Below, one piece after another: positions 19,722 to 30,344 of a stretch of 64,000 nt of DNA (position 1 is its first letter; every line of letters starts with the position of its first letter). Under the pieces are notes generated by a model, which was not told the origin of the DNA, ran no database searches, and saw only the letters and a list, made by a program, of their open reading frames with translations. The position numbers and the translations under genes are program-made. This DNA is from an uncultured Bacteroides sp. (GTDB lineage: Bacteria; Bacteroidota; Bacteroidia; Bacteroidales; Bacteroidaceae). The stretch lies in the NCBI RefSeq assembly GCF_963676325.1, contig NZ_OY781099.1, forward strand, positions 2,914,001 through 2,978,000, read 5' to 3'.

Positions 19722-19924
19722 GATAAAAATAAAAAACAGTGGCAAGTTATTAAGAAAATCTTGAAGCCACAAGAGAGAAAGCGAAAATGTGATTTACGTA
19801 AAATATGGAATGCATATTTTATGTTGTAAAAACAGGTTATCAGTGGCGTATGTTGCCTTCAGATTTTCCCTCCTGGGAATTGGTAGACTATTATTATCGC
19901 AGTTACCGAACCATCATCAAAGGT
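19722..19924 (+). pseudogene. IS5-family transposase remnant (N-terminal part, frameshifted)
   Basis: One frame reads KKQWQVIKKIL then KPQERKRKCDLRKIWNA and stops. The next frame continues with IFYVVKTGYQWRMLPSDF, then PSWELVDYYYRSYR. Together these are the DUF4096-type N-terminus of IS5-family transposases, broken by a one-base loss near 19816. The catalytic DDE part is missing, and the fragment ends at the stop codon of the esterase gene. I see no terminal inverted repeats. Confidence 0.75.
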
Positions 19925-20728
19925 TTAAAGTTTCGCATCAAATTTCCTGATATATTCACATGCAAAACGTTTACCCATTTCACGTTGACCTGCAGAATTA
20001 AAATGTAAGAAATCCCCTCTATGTTGAAAATCAGATGTAGATATTACCGAGGTAAAACGATCTGAAGCAGAATATAATCTGGTTTGTTCATTCATCTGAC
20101 TAAATAGTTCCGGCGTTTTAGAAAAACTTCCAAGTTCGCCCATAAGTATCGGTAGCGAATCATTACCTACTGTTTTTCTAAACATCTCAAACAATGCTTT
20201 TAGTTTACCCTGCCTTTGAACTATTCCATCTGGTTTTGCGTCAGACTCACCTTGATGCCACAAAATAGCCTTAATTGTACCGTATTTCTTCCCAATTCCC
20301 ACTTTTTCTTTAAAGTTGGAAAACAATTGAACGCCTCTATGTGTAGAGTTATTGATCCATTGATTAATAGAACTTCCTCCTACTGAGGTTTGAAGAATAA
20401 GGATTGATATATCTTTGGGAATATGTTTAAGTAACTCTTTACCAAAAGCTAATCCACATCCTGTACCTTGCATTTTATTCTCATAAAAGTTAAGTGGCTC
20501 TTTTGCCTGAATAATTTCACCTTTTGCATTAATAGAAAGTACGCGTGGAGACAAAATAGTATCTTGCGCTTCAATCTTGCCCCTCCCTGCCATATTGGAT
20601 TGTCCTGCAAGGAGAAACACCCACACTTTTTGAGGATTTAATTTTATTTTAGATACATCATTCTGAGCGAAGCCATTAGATATAATGGCAAAAAAGCTCA
20701 AAAACATCAGAATATTTTTCATTATCAT
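19925..20728 (-). CDS. SASA-type (CE6-like) carbohydrate acetylesterase
   Basis: A 267-residue secreted SGNH-like esterase. The signal peptide ends GFAQ near residue 22. The nucleophile Ser44 lies in LLAGQSNMAGRG. The WHQGESD block near residue 165 and a late DFLHFNSAGQREMG (Asp/His of the triad) are the other signatures of the sialate O-acetylesterase/DUF303 family, whose CE6 members deacetylate xylan. An ATG six bases in (20722) is an equally good start. It lies between two GH2 genes, so removing acetyl groups from the same substrate is the likely role. Its 3' end abuts the transposase remnant, but the length is normal. Confidence 0.85.
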   Translation of the reverse strand: MIMKNILMFLSFFAIISNGFAQNDVSKIKLNPQKVWVFLLAGQSNMAGRGKIEAQDTILSPRVLSINAKGEIIQAKEPLNFYENKMQGTGCGLAFGKELLKHIPKDISILILQTSVGGSSINQWINNSTHRGVQLFSNFKEKVGIGKKYGTIKAILWHQGESDAKPDGIVQRQGKLKALFEMFRKTVGNDSLPILMGELGSFSKTPELFSQMNEQTRLYSASDRFTSVISTSDFQHRGDFLHFNSAGQREMGKRFACEYIRKFDAKL

Positions 20729-20805
20729 TCTTTTATAAAGAAAAGAGGACGAACCTATTCAAATAGATACAATCCTCTTATTCTATCCTTTTATAACATT
20801 TCTTC

Positions 20806-23781
20806 TTATTTCATTATCTCAAAAAACTCAGCTTCAATAATACGGAGTTGACCTTTTGTATTCTGATTTTTCGGATCTTTAAATCCGTCTAATTCCTTGT
20901 TTCCATTCAGTTCAACCATATTCTGGAAAGCATCCTTTTCAGTACCTGCTCCTGTTAAACGAACTGTTACACTTTTCCCAACTGTTGGTTTCACAGATAA
21001 AGTAATATAGCCGAGACTTTGTGCTGTATTACCTTTCCAGACTTCTTTACCATCTATTAGTATTTCAATAGGATAACTGCGTGAACGCCAACCGGATAAT
21101 TTAAGGCAGACTTCTGAAATTTTTGCTTTACGAGCCAATTGGTAAGTGATCCATCCGGTTGAGATTTTACCGTCATTGGTCCATTCACTCAACTCGTTAT
21201 CGTCATAACTATTTTCCACTTTATTTTGATTAGCTCCGGCTATAGCAGATACTATATCAACTGTTTTACGAGATACTCTATAAGAAGCTGTCGAAGGAGT
21301 TTCACCACGTAAAAGGTTGGATGGCAGTCCATCTCCCGGCAAATTAGTCAAAAGGCCACCTTCTACTTTCACCGGAGTTGTCTCAAATGAAATTGATGCA
21401 GATTCCAATCCATCAGCAGTAGCTGTAAGAGTAACTTTACCTGCATCCATAGTTGTGCGAATCAGAGCACGGTTAATACCACATTCAGCAGGTAATACTT
21501 TTGATAAAATATAGTTATCAGTTCCCTGAGCTATACCTCCGCGCCATTCAGCAGGGCCATCCAGTTTAAATGTAACAGGAATATGCGCTGTTGGGCATCG
21601 TTGTCCTTCAGCATCCACAACTTCTACTTGTGCAAGTACCATATCAGCTCCATCTGCTTTGATTGAAAGTGGAGACTTTATTAATGAAAGTTTTAGCTTG
21701 ACAGGAGCTCCTGCGGCCTTTTTAACATCAGAAGAAACTATTTGATTTCCTTGGTAGCTTACTGCTTTTAGTGTACCTGGTTGATAATTAACATTCTTGA
21801 AAGTATGCAAGAAATGATAGCTACGCTCTCCAAAGCCTAATGATTTTCCATTCAAGAAAAGTTCAACCTTATCAGATGTAGACACAACATATACATCTTT
21901 TACAGTCTTATCAGAGTAATTCCAATGCCCGATAATATAAGTATGTGGTTTCTCAGTATCAACCCAACCATCCCACATGGCTCGATGGGTATAAAAAGCA
22001 TCTTTAGGAATACGCATAGCATCAACTTCACCGCTTCGACGATAATTTTCTTCACCACGACAATGAGTATTCGTATCAGAAAACACAATATTCAATCCAC
22101 CAGAACTGACACGAGTTCCAGTTCCTGGTCTCATGCAAAAATAATCAAACCAACGCCTTAAATCTTCTACTGCAAAAGAGTCCTGATTTCGATTATATTC
22201 AGATGCATCAGCATTTCTATAAAGAGGTCCTGCCCCATTTTTATGAAAAGGCGGTGTTAATTCATCCCAATATTTACGAAGAGCTTCATCACGACAATAT
22301 TCAGTTGCAATCATCGGCTTTCCTGCACTTTTATTAATATAAAGCATTTCACCTCCATATTCAGCTATTTTACTATCAAGCATTTCTCGTGAACCAATAG
22401 CCCTACCACCGCAAGGATCAAACTTATCACGAATAGCCTTCATTTCAGCCATATGTTCCTCGCTAATAGACTCATTTCCGGATTCATATAAAATCACACT
22501 AGGATTATTGCGATTATAAATTATAGCATCACGCATCAAATCTTTTCGTTGTTCCCAATGGCGTCCCTTTACATCACCTTCGGCATCACCGGCAGGAAAC
22601 ATTTGCATCAAACCAACCCTATCACAAGATTCAACATCTTGTTTCCATGGAGTAACGTGCATCCAACGAACCATATTAGCATTACTTTCTACCATTAAAC
22701 CATTACTGTAATCACTTAACCAGGCAGGTACTGACAGACCAACTGCAGGCCATTCATTAGAAGTACGTTGCGCATAGCCTTTCATCTGAATCACACGATC
22801 ATTAAGATATACCATACCATTTTTGAATTCTGTTTTTCGAAAGCCTGTACGAGTCTTTACCACATCTACGGGAGTATCATCTATTTTTAGCACAGTATAG
22901 ACATTATACAGATACCCATATCCCCAGCTCCAGAAATACAGCCCTTTGACAGTAGACGCAGCAAAGAGTTTAGCTGTTGTACCAGGCTGTACAGTTTGGG
23001 GTTTTCCAGAATAGCGAGTAATTTCTTTTCCGTCCATATCCTCGATTACAACCTCATAACCTATATTTTGCACTGCAGAGGTTTCATTTTTCACTTCCGA
23101 CTCGGCAGTAATGGTTGCTTTACGACCTTTAATATCAAAGTCTTTAGCATACACATATACTCCTGTAGTCTTTAGAAATGAGTAAAGCGGCAATGTCTGA
23201 TATATTTTACCAGAAACATGCAGTTTTACGTTCTTAGGAATACCTCCATAGTTTGCATTAAAACTATTACTATTCCATTGAAATGTACTATTGGTGGAGC
23301 GTTCTCGGTACTTCCAGTTATTATCAATACGAAGCGCTATCACATTGTCCTGGTCATAGCTAATTTTGTCTGTAATATCAAAGCCAAAAGCCATTACACC
23401 ATTCTCGTGCAATCCAATCAGTTTTCCATTTACATAAATGTCAGCAGCTTGCCGGACTCCTTCAAATTCTATAAATACTTTTTTATCCTTATCTGATTTC
23501 GGTAGATTAAAATGTTTTCTATACCAAACTACCGTATCTGTAAGTTCTTCGATGCGTACTTTAAAAGCTTCGTCTTCATTAAATGCATGAGGAAGTGATA
23601 TTGGTTTCCATGATGAATCATCAAAATTAATATTCATTGCATCAGGTGTATCACCTATTTTTAATTTCCAGTCTGAATTAATATTATAAGTCTTACGTGG
23701 ATTGTCAGGCACATTGTACTGTTGAGCATTTACAGAAACAAGTACAAACAAAAAAGAAAACATTAAAATTAGTCTATTCAT
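20806..23781 (-). CDS. GH2 beta-galactosidase-like enzyme with DUF4982 and discoidin-like tail
   Basis: A 991-residue secreted GH2 protein with a signal peptide (ending SVNAQ). It shows the jelly roll (YVNGKLIG), the Ig-like linker and the barrel. The acid/base is Glu437 in LYESGNES and the nucleophile Glu494 in MIATEYCRDE. After the barrel come a DUF4982-like domain (HTYIIGHWNYSDKTVKDVYVVS in outline), a bacterial Ig-like module and a C-terminal F5/8-type sandwich (SEVCLKLSGWRSRSYPIE). This differs clearly from the LacZ-like GH2 at 43852, so the exact activity (galactosidase, glucuronidase, other) is open. It precedes the esterase by 77 bp and is probably controlled by the HTCS upstream. Confidence 0.88.
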   Translation of the reverse strand: MNRLILMFSFLFVLVSVNAQQYNVPDNPRKTYNINSDWKLKIGDTPDAMNINFDDSSWKPISLPHAFNEDEAFKVRIEELTDTVVWYRKHFNLPKSDKDKKVFIEFEGVRQAADIYVNGKLIGLHENGVMAFGFDITDKISYDQDNVIALRIDNNWKYRERSTNSTFQWNSNSFNANYGGIPKNVKLHVSGKIYQTLPLYSFLKTTGVYVYAKDFDIKGRKATITAESEVKNETSAVQNIGYEVVIEDMDGKEITRYSGKPQTVQPGTTAKLFAASTVKGLYFWSWGYGYLYNVYTVLKIDDTPVDVVKTRTGFRKTEFKNGMVYLNDRVIQMKGYAQRTSNEWPAVGLSVPAWLSDYSNGLMVESNANMVRWMHVTPWKQDVESCDRVGLMQMFPAGDAEGDVKGRHWEQRKDLMRDAIIYNRNNPSVILYESGNESISEEHMAEMKAIRDKFDPCGGRAIGSREMLDSKIAEYGGEMLYINKSAGKPMIATEYCRDEALRKYWDELTPPFHKNGAGPLYRNADASEYNRNQDSFAVEDLRRWFDYFCMRPGTGTRVSSGGLNIVFSDTNTHCRGEENYRRSGEVDAMRIPKDAFYTHRAMWDGWVDTEKPHTYIIGHWNYSDKTVKDVYVVSTSDKVELFLNGKSLGFGERSYHFLHTFKNVNYQPGTLKAVSYQGNQIVSSDVKKAAGAPVKLKLSLIKSPLSIKADGADMVLAQVEVVDAEGQRCPTAHIPVTFKLDGPAEWRGGIAQGTDNYILSKVLPAECGINRALIRTTMDAGKVTLTATADGLESASISFETTPVKVEGGLLTNLPGDGLPSNLLRGETPSTASYRVSRKTVDIVSAIAGANQNKVENSYDDNELSEWTNDGKISTGWITYQLARKAKISEVCLKLSGWRSRSYPIEILIDGKEVWKGNTAQSLGYITLSVKPTVGKSVTVRLTGAGTEKDAFQNMVELNGNKELDGFKDPKNQNTKGQLRIIEAEFFEIMK

Positions 23782-23957
23782 AGTCTTAAATGATTAATAT
23801 AATTATGGCACAAAAGTAAATAAGAACACACTTAAGATTGTAATCATATCAAGTCAAGAGGAATCAATCCTGCTCTAATTAGAATATTTTAAAGTGTAAA
23901 TGCCTAATATTAGGGATATGAATAGGTTCACTGCCACATGTTAGAATGGGACACAAA

Positions 23958-26900
23958 TTATTTCTTATACTCATTAATATATTGAGAAGGAGTAACCCCG
24001 AACTGCTTCGTAAATGTCCGGGTAAAATTAGTCGGAAGTGTATACCCTACTTTGTAAGCAGTTTCTGAAATAGAATAATCACCACTGAGAAGATATTCCT
24101 TTGCTTTATTCATTCGTATTGAAGTCATGAAATCATGTATAGATCTGTTGGTTAAGGCCTTAATCTTTCGATATAATTGAGAACGGCTCATATTTAAACA
24201 TTCAGCCAATTTATCTGGATCGAAGTCAGTTTCTTCCATATTTTTGTTTATCAACGAAACGACTTTATTTAAGAAAGTCTCGTCTGTTACGTTAATAGCT
24301 ATCTTTTTAAATTCGGTTGGTGAACTATTCGAAAATAGCTGCCTTAATTTCGTGCGTTGATCCAGCAAATTTGCTATACGTGCTTCTAGTACTGTAGTGT
24401 TAAATGGTTTAATAACGTATGCATCAGCTCCCGTTTCGTAGCCCTCAATTCTTGATTCATCAGATTGCTTGGCTGTTAATAAGATTACAGGGATATGGCT
24501 CGTATATTCATTTGTCTTTAATCGTTTACAAAGTTCAATACCATCAATTCCTGGCATCATAATATCACTGACAATTAAATCAGGAATAGTTCCAATTGCT
24601 TTATTAAAGCCATCTAATCCGTCCATTGCAGTAATAACACGATATTTCCCGCTAAAGTTTACTGTAAAATAATTCCTTATATCAACATTATCATCAACCA
24701 AAAGTATCAATGGAGAGTCTATGTCAGCCTGTTCGTTCAATTCTTTGATTTCAGTGAAAGAATTAATAGGTTCTTTTTCTGACACGATCTGTTTTTCTGA
24801 GATCACAGATTCTTGCTTGCTAGGAATTACAATCTGAAAACAAGCACCTTTTCCTGTTTCGCTAATCAAGTTTATTTTTCCTCCATGTAAAAGAACTAAT
24901 TCCTTGGTCAGAGCCAATCCCAATCCAGATCCCTGAATTTTAGATTGTTTTTCAGAAACTTGATAAAAAACATCAAACACTTTTTCGTGATGTTCCTCAG
25001 GAATTCCTACACCATTATCCTGAATTTCGATAATTACTTCATTTTGATGAGTTGCATTCATTAAGATTCTTACAAGGATTTCACCATAATCGGGCGTAAA
25101 ATGAAATGCGTTTGAAAGCAAATTATTCAGTATTATTCTCATTTTATCAGCATCAAAATCAATATTAATCTGATTTATGTCAGCCTGTACCATAAAATGA
25201 ATATGATGCTCTTCAGCTTTCAGAGTAAATGTTGAAGCTATATTTCGCACAAAATCTACAATATCGGCTGTCACATATTTCATTGATAGATTTTTAGATT
25301 GCAATTTTCGAAAATCAAGTAGTTGGTTTATCAAATCAAGTAATTGCCTGGCATTTGTATTCATTAGCTTATAATAATAGTGAGCCTTTTCTTTACTAGT
25401 ATTTCTGGAAAGCAATTGTTCGAGTGGATCAAGAATTAAAGTCAGTGGTGTTCTGAATTCATGCGATATTTCAGTAAAAAACTGCAATTTCATATTCATT
25501 AGTTCTTCATTCTTCTCATTTTTCAACTGCTCCATTAATAATTTGTTTTTGAATTCTATTCGCGATCTAACATAACGATAAACAAACCATATAGCAACAG
25601 CTACCAATATTGTATACAATAATTTAGCCATCCATGAAAACCACCATGGAGGTAATATTTCAATTTCAACTGACGCTGGCATAGCCGACCACACTCCATC
25701 GCTATTGGCTGCATATACTTTAAATGTATATAGGCCTGCTGATAAATGGGTATAGATAGCTTCATGTAAAGAACCATTAGTATAATTCCATTGTTTGTCA
25801 ACCCCTATTAGTTGATATTTATACATGCAATTATTAGGATTATTATAATTAAGAGAAGAAAAAGAAATACTAAAGTTGGTATTTTCATAGGTCAACACAA
25901 TTCGCTTCATATATTGCATTGATTTTTCAAGTACTAGCTGTCCACTAACTTTAGTTCCTACTTTTACAGGTTGATTCATTATTTTCAAATCCGTTAGTAC
26001 TGGTTTGGAACTATTCGAATTTATAATAATTCTATCCGGGAAAAATGCATTAAGTCCATTTGTTCCACCAAAAAACATTTCACCTGTGCTTGGATTCCGA
26101 TAACAAGCCTCTGTAAATTCATTTCCTTGCAAGCCATCAAAGCGATTAAAGGTTCTGCGCGCAAATGTCCGAATGTCCATACAAGTCAACCCCTGTTTAT
26201 GACTTACCCAGATATGCCCTTTTCTATCTGTAAGCAACCCCATAATCAGATCATCTGGAAAACCAGTAGCCACAGAAAAAGGAGTAAAAATTCCGGTTTG
26301 AGGATCAAGACGACAAAGGCCAGCATTAGTACCAATCCAAAGTTTTTTATCTTCATCTTCAGCTAGCGAAATAAGCATATCATTAATTAAAGAATTTGTT
26401 TTCCCGTTGATATGCCTATAATGTTTTGATATTAATTTCTCAGAAAATTCGTTTGAAGGAGAATGCAATAAGCAAGTGAGTCCTCCTCTTTCAGTAGCTA
26501 CCCAAAGATTGTTACGATAATCAACTAAAATATCACGTACATGAGCATCTCTTAAAAGGGATTTAGAATCATAAAACAAAAAACGATCACTCTTTCGATC
26601 GTATTTGGCAATGCCACCAAAAGTCCCGATCCATAAATCACTACTATGATCTTCTATTATCTTAAAAATCTCTGAATTTTGTGTTCCTCCAAGTACATTT
26701 GTATAGTAATGCTTGAAATTTTTAGTGCGAGGATCATATTTATTTAATCCTCCTTTAGTTCCAATCCATATATAGCCCAAACGATCACAATAAATAGCGC
26801 GAACGCACTGGCTCATAAGTTGTTTTTTTCCATAATGCGTAAAAGATGGCATGGTATTACCCCGATCAATCACTGTAACTCCATCAGCATCAGTGCCGAC

Positions 26901-27674
26901 CCAAAGGTTTCCAGCTTTATCTTGACAAATTGCACGAACGATATTGCTATGTACGTCAAAGTTCCCTACAGAATAATACTTAAATTGTTTGCCATTAAGA
27001 TCAGCTACATTAACTCCACCATTTTGAGTTCCAACCCATAGATTATTACTATTATCAAGATAAACTGCATAAATCATATTATCATTTATAGCAAAGGGGG
27101 AATTCACATTTGTATGATAAATCGTTTTTGAATGCGTTAGTTTATCAAATTGAATCAACCCTTCTGTAGAAGCAGTCCAACTATATCTTTTATTTTCGGC
27201 TGTTTGTTTAGTATGAATATAAGCTCGTATTTTTTTTAGTATTACAGAAGGAACTTTAGCTGGAACTAAGCGTGTGAAGTTCTCTTTTGCATAATTAAAC
27301 CGAAACACATATCTACTATCGCCTGTTAATATCCAGATATTTTTGTCAGCATCAGTTATAATAGCATCTATACGATTGTTCGACAAAGCAAATGGATTAT
27401 CTTCATTAGCTCTGAATATTTTGCACGTATATCCATCATAACGAACAAGCCCTCCCCAAGTTCCAAACCACATAAATCCAAATTTGTCTTTATTAATAGC
27501 ATATACTAAATTTCGTGGTAACCCATTGTCTGTAGTTATATGATTAAACTTCAAATAAGTACTTTGAGCTCGAGTGATCGTTGCAACTCCCTGTAGCAAG
27601 AATATTAATAATCCTTTTAATACTAGATTATATGTGAAGTATTGAATATATTTTTTGAGCAGTGTATTTCCCAT
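23958..27674 (-). CDS. Hybrid two-component sensor-regulator (HTCS)
   Basis: A 1238-residue one-piece phosphorelay. An N-terminal signal or anchor helix (LVLKGLLIFLLQGVA) is followed by Reg_prop propeller repeats (GFMWFGTWGGLVRYDG, NLWVGTQNGGVNV). Then come Y_Y_Y, one membrane helix (KLLYTILVAVAIWFVYRYV), HisKA with His738 (ISHEFRTPL), HATPase_c (GSGLGLALTKE), a receiver with Asp1037 (IVSDIMMPG), and a C-terminal AraC-type helix-turn-helix. It lies 176 bp before GH2-SASA-GH2 in the same direction and is their probable activator. It is the last gene before the tRNA and the housekeeping region. Confidence 0.93.
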   Translation of the reverse strand: MGNTLLKKYIQYFTYNLVLKGLLIFLLQGVATITRAQSTYLKFNHITTDNGLPRNLVYAINKDKFGFMWFGTWGGLVRYDGYTCKIFRANEDNPFALSNNRIDAIITDADKNIWILTGDSRYVFRFNYAKENFTRLVPAKVPSVILKKIRAYIHTKQTAENKRYSWTASTEGLIQFDKLTHSKTIYHTNVNSPFAINDNMIYAVYLDNSNNLWVGTQNGGVNVADLNGKQFKYYSVGNFDVHSNIVRAICQDKAGNLWVGTDADGVTVIDRGNTMPSFTHYGKKQLMSQCVRAIYCDRLGYIWIGTKGGLNKYDPRTKNFKHYYTNVLGGTQNSEIFKIIEDHSSDLWIGTFGGIAKYDRKSDRFLFYDSKSLLRDAHVRDILVDYRNNLWVATERGGLTCLLHSPSNEFSEKLISKHYRHINGKTNSLINDMLISLAEDEDKKLWIGTNAGLCRLDPQTGIFTPFSVATGFPDDLIMGLLTDRKGHIWVSHKQGLTCMDIRTFARRTFNRFDGLQGNEFTEACYRNPSTGEMFFGGTNGLNAFFPDRIIINSNSSKPVLTDLKIMNQPVKVGTKVSGQLVLEKSMQYMKRIVLTYENTNFSISFSSLNYNNPNNCMYKYQLIGVDKQWNYTNGSLHEAIYTHLSAGLYTFKVYAANSDGVWSAMPASVEIEILPPWWFSWMAKLLYTILVAVAIWFVYRYVRSRIEFKNKLLMEQLKNEKNEELMNMKLQFFTEISHEFRTPLTLILDPLEQLLSRNTSKEKAHYYYKLMNTNARQLLDLINQLLDFRKLQSKNLSMKYVTADIVDFVRNIASTFTLKAEEHHIHFMVQADINQINIDFDADKMRIILNNLLSNAFHFTPDYGEILVRILMNATHQNEVIIEIQDNGVGIPEEHHEKVFDVFYQVSEKQSKIQGSGLGLALTKELVLLHGGKINLISETGKGACFQIVIPSKQESVISEKQIVSEKEPINSFTEIKELNEQADIDSPLILLVDDNVDIRNYFTVNFSGKYRVITAMDGLDGFNKAIGTIPDLIVSDIMMPGIDGIELCKRLKTNEYTSHIPVILLTAKQSDESRIEGYETGADAYVIKPFNTTVLEARIANLLDQRTKLRQLFSNSSPTEFKKIAINVTDETFLNKVVSLINKNMEETDFDPDKLAECLNMSRSQLYRKIKALTNRSIHDFMTSIRMNKAKEYLLSGDYSISETAYKVGYTLPTNFTRTFTKQFGVTPSQYINEYKK

Positions 27675-27783
27675 AACAAATTAGTAAGCAAATTGGCCTG
27701 AATGTGGCTGTTTCATTATTTGTTAATCACGCTTAAATTAAAAAGAGCTTAATCAATTGATATACAATTAATTAAGCTCTCCG

Positions 27784-27870
27784 CGGAAGCTGGGGGATTC
27801 GAACCCCCGGAACGGTTACCCGTTCGGCAGTTTAGCAAACTGCTGGTTTCAGCCACTCACCCAAACTTCC
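27784..27870 (-). tRNA. tRNA-Ser(GCT)
   Basis: The minus strand folds as a tRNA with a long variable arm. The acceptor is GGAAGTT paired with AGCTTCC (one G-U pair). The anticodon stem GCAGT/ACTGC encloses TTGCTAA, giving anticodon GCT. The T-arm contains GGTTCGAATCC. The discriminator is G and CCA is not encoded. The large variable arm and anticodon identify serine (AGC/AGT codons). Confidence 0.93.
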
Positions 27871-27988
27871 ATGGGCCTGTGCTTTCTTTCAAATGCGATG
27901 CGAAGATAGAGAGATATTTTGAACTATGCAAATCTTTTTTAATCATTTTTTCAAGAAAACTACGGCATAATCTGTAATATTCTAGAAA

Positions 27989-30184
27989 TCAACGGTTAAA
28001 TAATTCGAAGGTAAATTTGAATCCTACCTCTCTAAAACTAGTTTTAGCATAACTCACAAAGACTCCTGCATCAAAAACATGTGTGCCTATTCCATAACCA
28101 AACTCTAGATAAGGATTAAGATGGGGAACGCTAAGTGCACTGACATAAATTCGTTCATTAATAACCGAACGAGTATATTTTTTCAAATGCCGTAATAAAA
28201 GAAACGGGGTTTGATAGGTGAAATGTGCGCGGACATATCTATTTGAAGAGTTATACCACCTACCGTCCAGTAATTGAAAAACACCACCAATATCATCATA
28301 CCATCCTACCGGAAGATTATTCTTTGAGAAATTAACGTAATCTACAAAATAGAGTTCGCGTGTATTTGTGAAAGCACCGGCTCCTACTCTGTAATAGATG
28401 TCACGCAACAGACCTAACCGAATACGATGCTGCATATCGAACTCAAGTCTTTCATATTGTCCGGAACTGTTCATCACACCTTTTAATCCTCGTTCATAAT
28501 CTAATGAAAAGGTGGGATAACAAGAATACAGATTAACCTTACGTCTTCCTTTCATGTAATAGAATTGGCCCGGAGTCCATTCCAACTGCAAGCGGGGTGC
28601 AAAACTAATATATCTGGATTTTAGGCCACTAAGCAGATCATCTCTTTGTGACGGAGAAACAGGCTGCAGTATAATTATTTTTGATGATTTCACTGCATCT
28701 CTTTGGTGTATTGTAACACCTGCTCTGACAAAAAAACCATTAGTAACCTCTACACTATGGTTAAAGTCTACAAATAAATCATTGAAGTAATCAAGGTGAA
28801 GGTCATCAAAATTAAACAGACTATCGGGAACATTCTTAATGCTTTCAACTACTCTACTACTATATATCCGGTTTCCATTACCAAAACTTAGATGTGTGGA
28901 AGCACGTTTTGCCGGCCAGTAATCATAATCGGAATTAATGCTCCAGTATAACTCTCTACGCGTAAAGTTATAACCAATCTTAGGAACCACACGTAGCAAA
29001 CGATCATCTGTAAAAAGCCGGTTATATTTAAACTCCTGCCGATAAGACAACCCATTCTTGGGACTATAGCCCATCAGGAACGGATTAATAATAGGTGAAC
29101 ATCTAACAGTTCCCAAAGATGAAAGATTTACCGTGTAATTATTAAGTAACAAATCTCCCATCTGTCCCCAGATACTAATGTTACGTGGCTTCAGTTGCAT
29201 TTTGAATGAGTCGCGCAAAATGGCATAATCACGGTATAATGATTTCTCCGTATCAGTTAATGGCAACGGTCTTAGGCTTGAAAAGCTTGCGCTATCTGTA
29301 ATACAGGAATCTTTTTCACAACTAAGAGAGAAGGATTCCGAAATATCATGCTTTTGTTTACCATTCTTAGGCTTATCCAAATCTGCCAATCGGATATTAT
29401 TATATTTCAGGTTTGCAGTATAGTTTATATCGATAACATTCCCAAGCAGATTGATAAAAATATCTGTTGCATACCTTGCCGGAAGATATTCTTCATTACC
29501 ACTCTCGCCCATCCAAATTCTTACATTATAACGCATGTATTCGGATCTTCCCTGCAGACTTAATTCACTTACTTTCCATGCTAAATCACTAACAGTCATA
29601 TATCCGCTGACCAACTGATTACTATTATTTTTAGGACTAATAAGAATCTTGTACTGCACACTTCCATCAGGCAAGAAAACTGAATTAATTATTTTATATC
29701 TATAATACCGCCTTGCATTAGGAGATAAAGGAGATATAATTTTATCATATAATAACGACGATGAATAGATGTTTACGTGAAAAAAAGGCAATATAATATT
29801 ATCTAGTCCTTTAAGACGAAGACTATTTCCGTTTAGCGCTTTTACTTTCTGGTTATATACATTCGGAGCCGAATAGTGAAGTTCATTTAGTGACTCTGTA
29901 ATGCTGTTCTTTACTTTCTTATCACCTCTTAAAGTAAATGGAGCAAAGCGAAGCAGGAGATTTTTCTTTTTAATCTGCATACTTCTCTTAATATACAGTT
30001 CGGCATCATAGCTTTCAATAATCTTTTCATACCTGGATGAATAGCGCATGATTTTACTAAGAATGGAATCCACCAGCGTGTGATGTTCTTTCATTCCAAT
30101 GCTTCCATCCGTAGCCAAAGCTATTTGAGGAACGGAGGTAAAAAAGCAAACGAATAGCAATATTTGTATTATAGAATGCTTCAA
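27989..30184 (-). CDS. DUF5686 family outer-membrane protein
   Basis: A 731-residue protein with a signal peptide (ending IALA). The N-terminal region (KIMRYSSRYEKIIESYDAELYIK, in outline) and the later many-stranded, aromatic-rich sequence match DUF5686, proteins often annotated carboxypeptidase-like but lacking peptidase motifs. The C-terminal half is amphipathic strands ending in an aromatic-bounded strand (EVGFKFTFELFNR), as in outer-membrane barrels. Function is unknown. It is divergent from the Crp/Fnr-like gene across a 396-bp region that contains a repeat array. Confidence 0.75.
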   Translation of the reverse strand: MKHSIIQILLFVCFFTSVPQIALATDGSIGMKEHHTLVDSILSKIMRYSSRYEKIIESYDAELYIKRSMQIKKKNLLLRFAPFTLRGDKKVKNSITESLNELHYSAPNVYNQKVKALNGNSLRLKGLDNIILPFFHVNIYSSSLLYDKIISPLSPNARRYYRYKIINSVFLPDGSVQYKILISPKNNSNQLVSGYMTVSDLAWKVSELSLQGRSEYMRYNVRIWMGESGNEEYLPARYATDIFINLLGNVIDINYTANLKYNNIRLADLDKPKNGKQKHDISESFSLSCEKDSCITDSASFSSLRPLPLTDTEKSLYRDYAILRDSFKMQLKPRNISIWGQMGDLLLNNYTVNLSSLGTVRCSPIINPFLMGYSPKNGLSYRQEFKYNRLFTDDRLLRVVPKIGYNFTRRELYWSINSDYDYWPAKRASTHLSFGNGNRIYSSRVVESIKNVPDSLFNFDDLHLDYFNDLFVDFNHSVEVTNGFFVRAGVTIHQRDAVKSSKIIILQPVSPSQRDDLLSGLKSRYISFAPRLQLEWTPGQFYYMKGRRKVNLYSCYPTFSLDYERGLKGVMNSSGQYERLEFDMQHRIRLGLLRDIYYRVGAGAFTNTRELYFVDYVNFSKNNLPVGWYDDIGGVFQLLDGRWYNSSNRYVRAHFTYQTPFLLLRHLKKYTRSVINERIYVSALSVPHLNPYLEFGYGIGTHVFDAGVFVSYAKTSFREVGFKFTFELFNR

Positions 30185-30344
30185 CTGATCTCCTTATTCT
30201 ATCGAACAGATACAAATATAATAATTTTCAATAATATGCAATCTAAATGTGTATTCTATTTTAATCTATAAAAAGCTTAATGTCAGTAATTAAACATTAT
30301 GATAGGTTATTTCCTGATTAATTGGCGAGTAACCATTTAATCCT

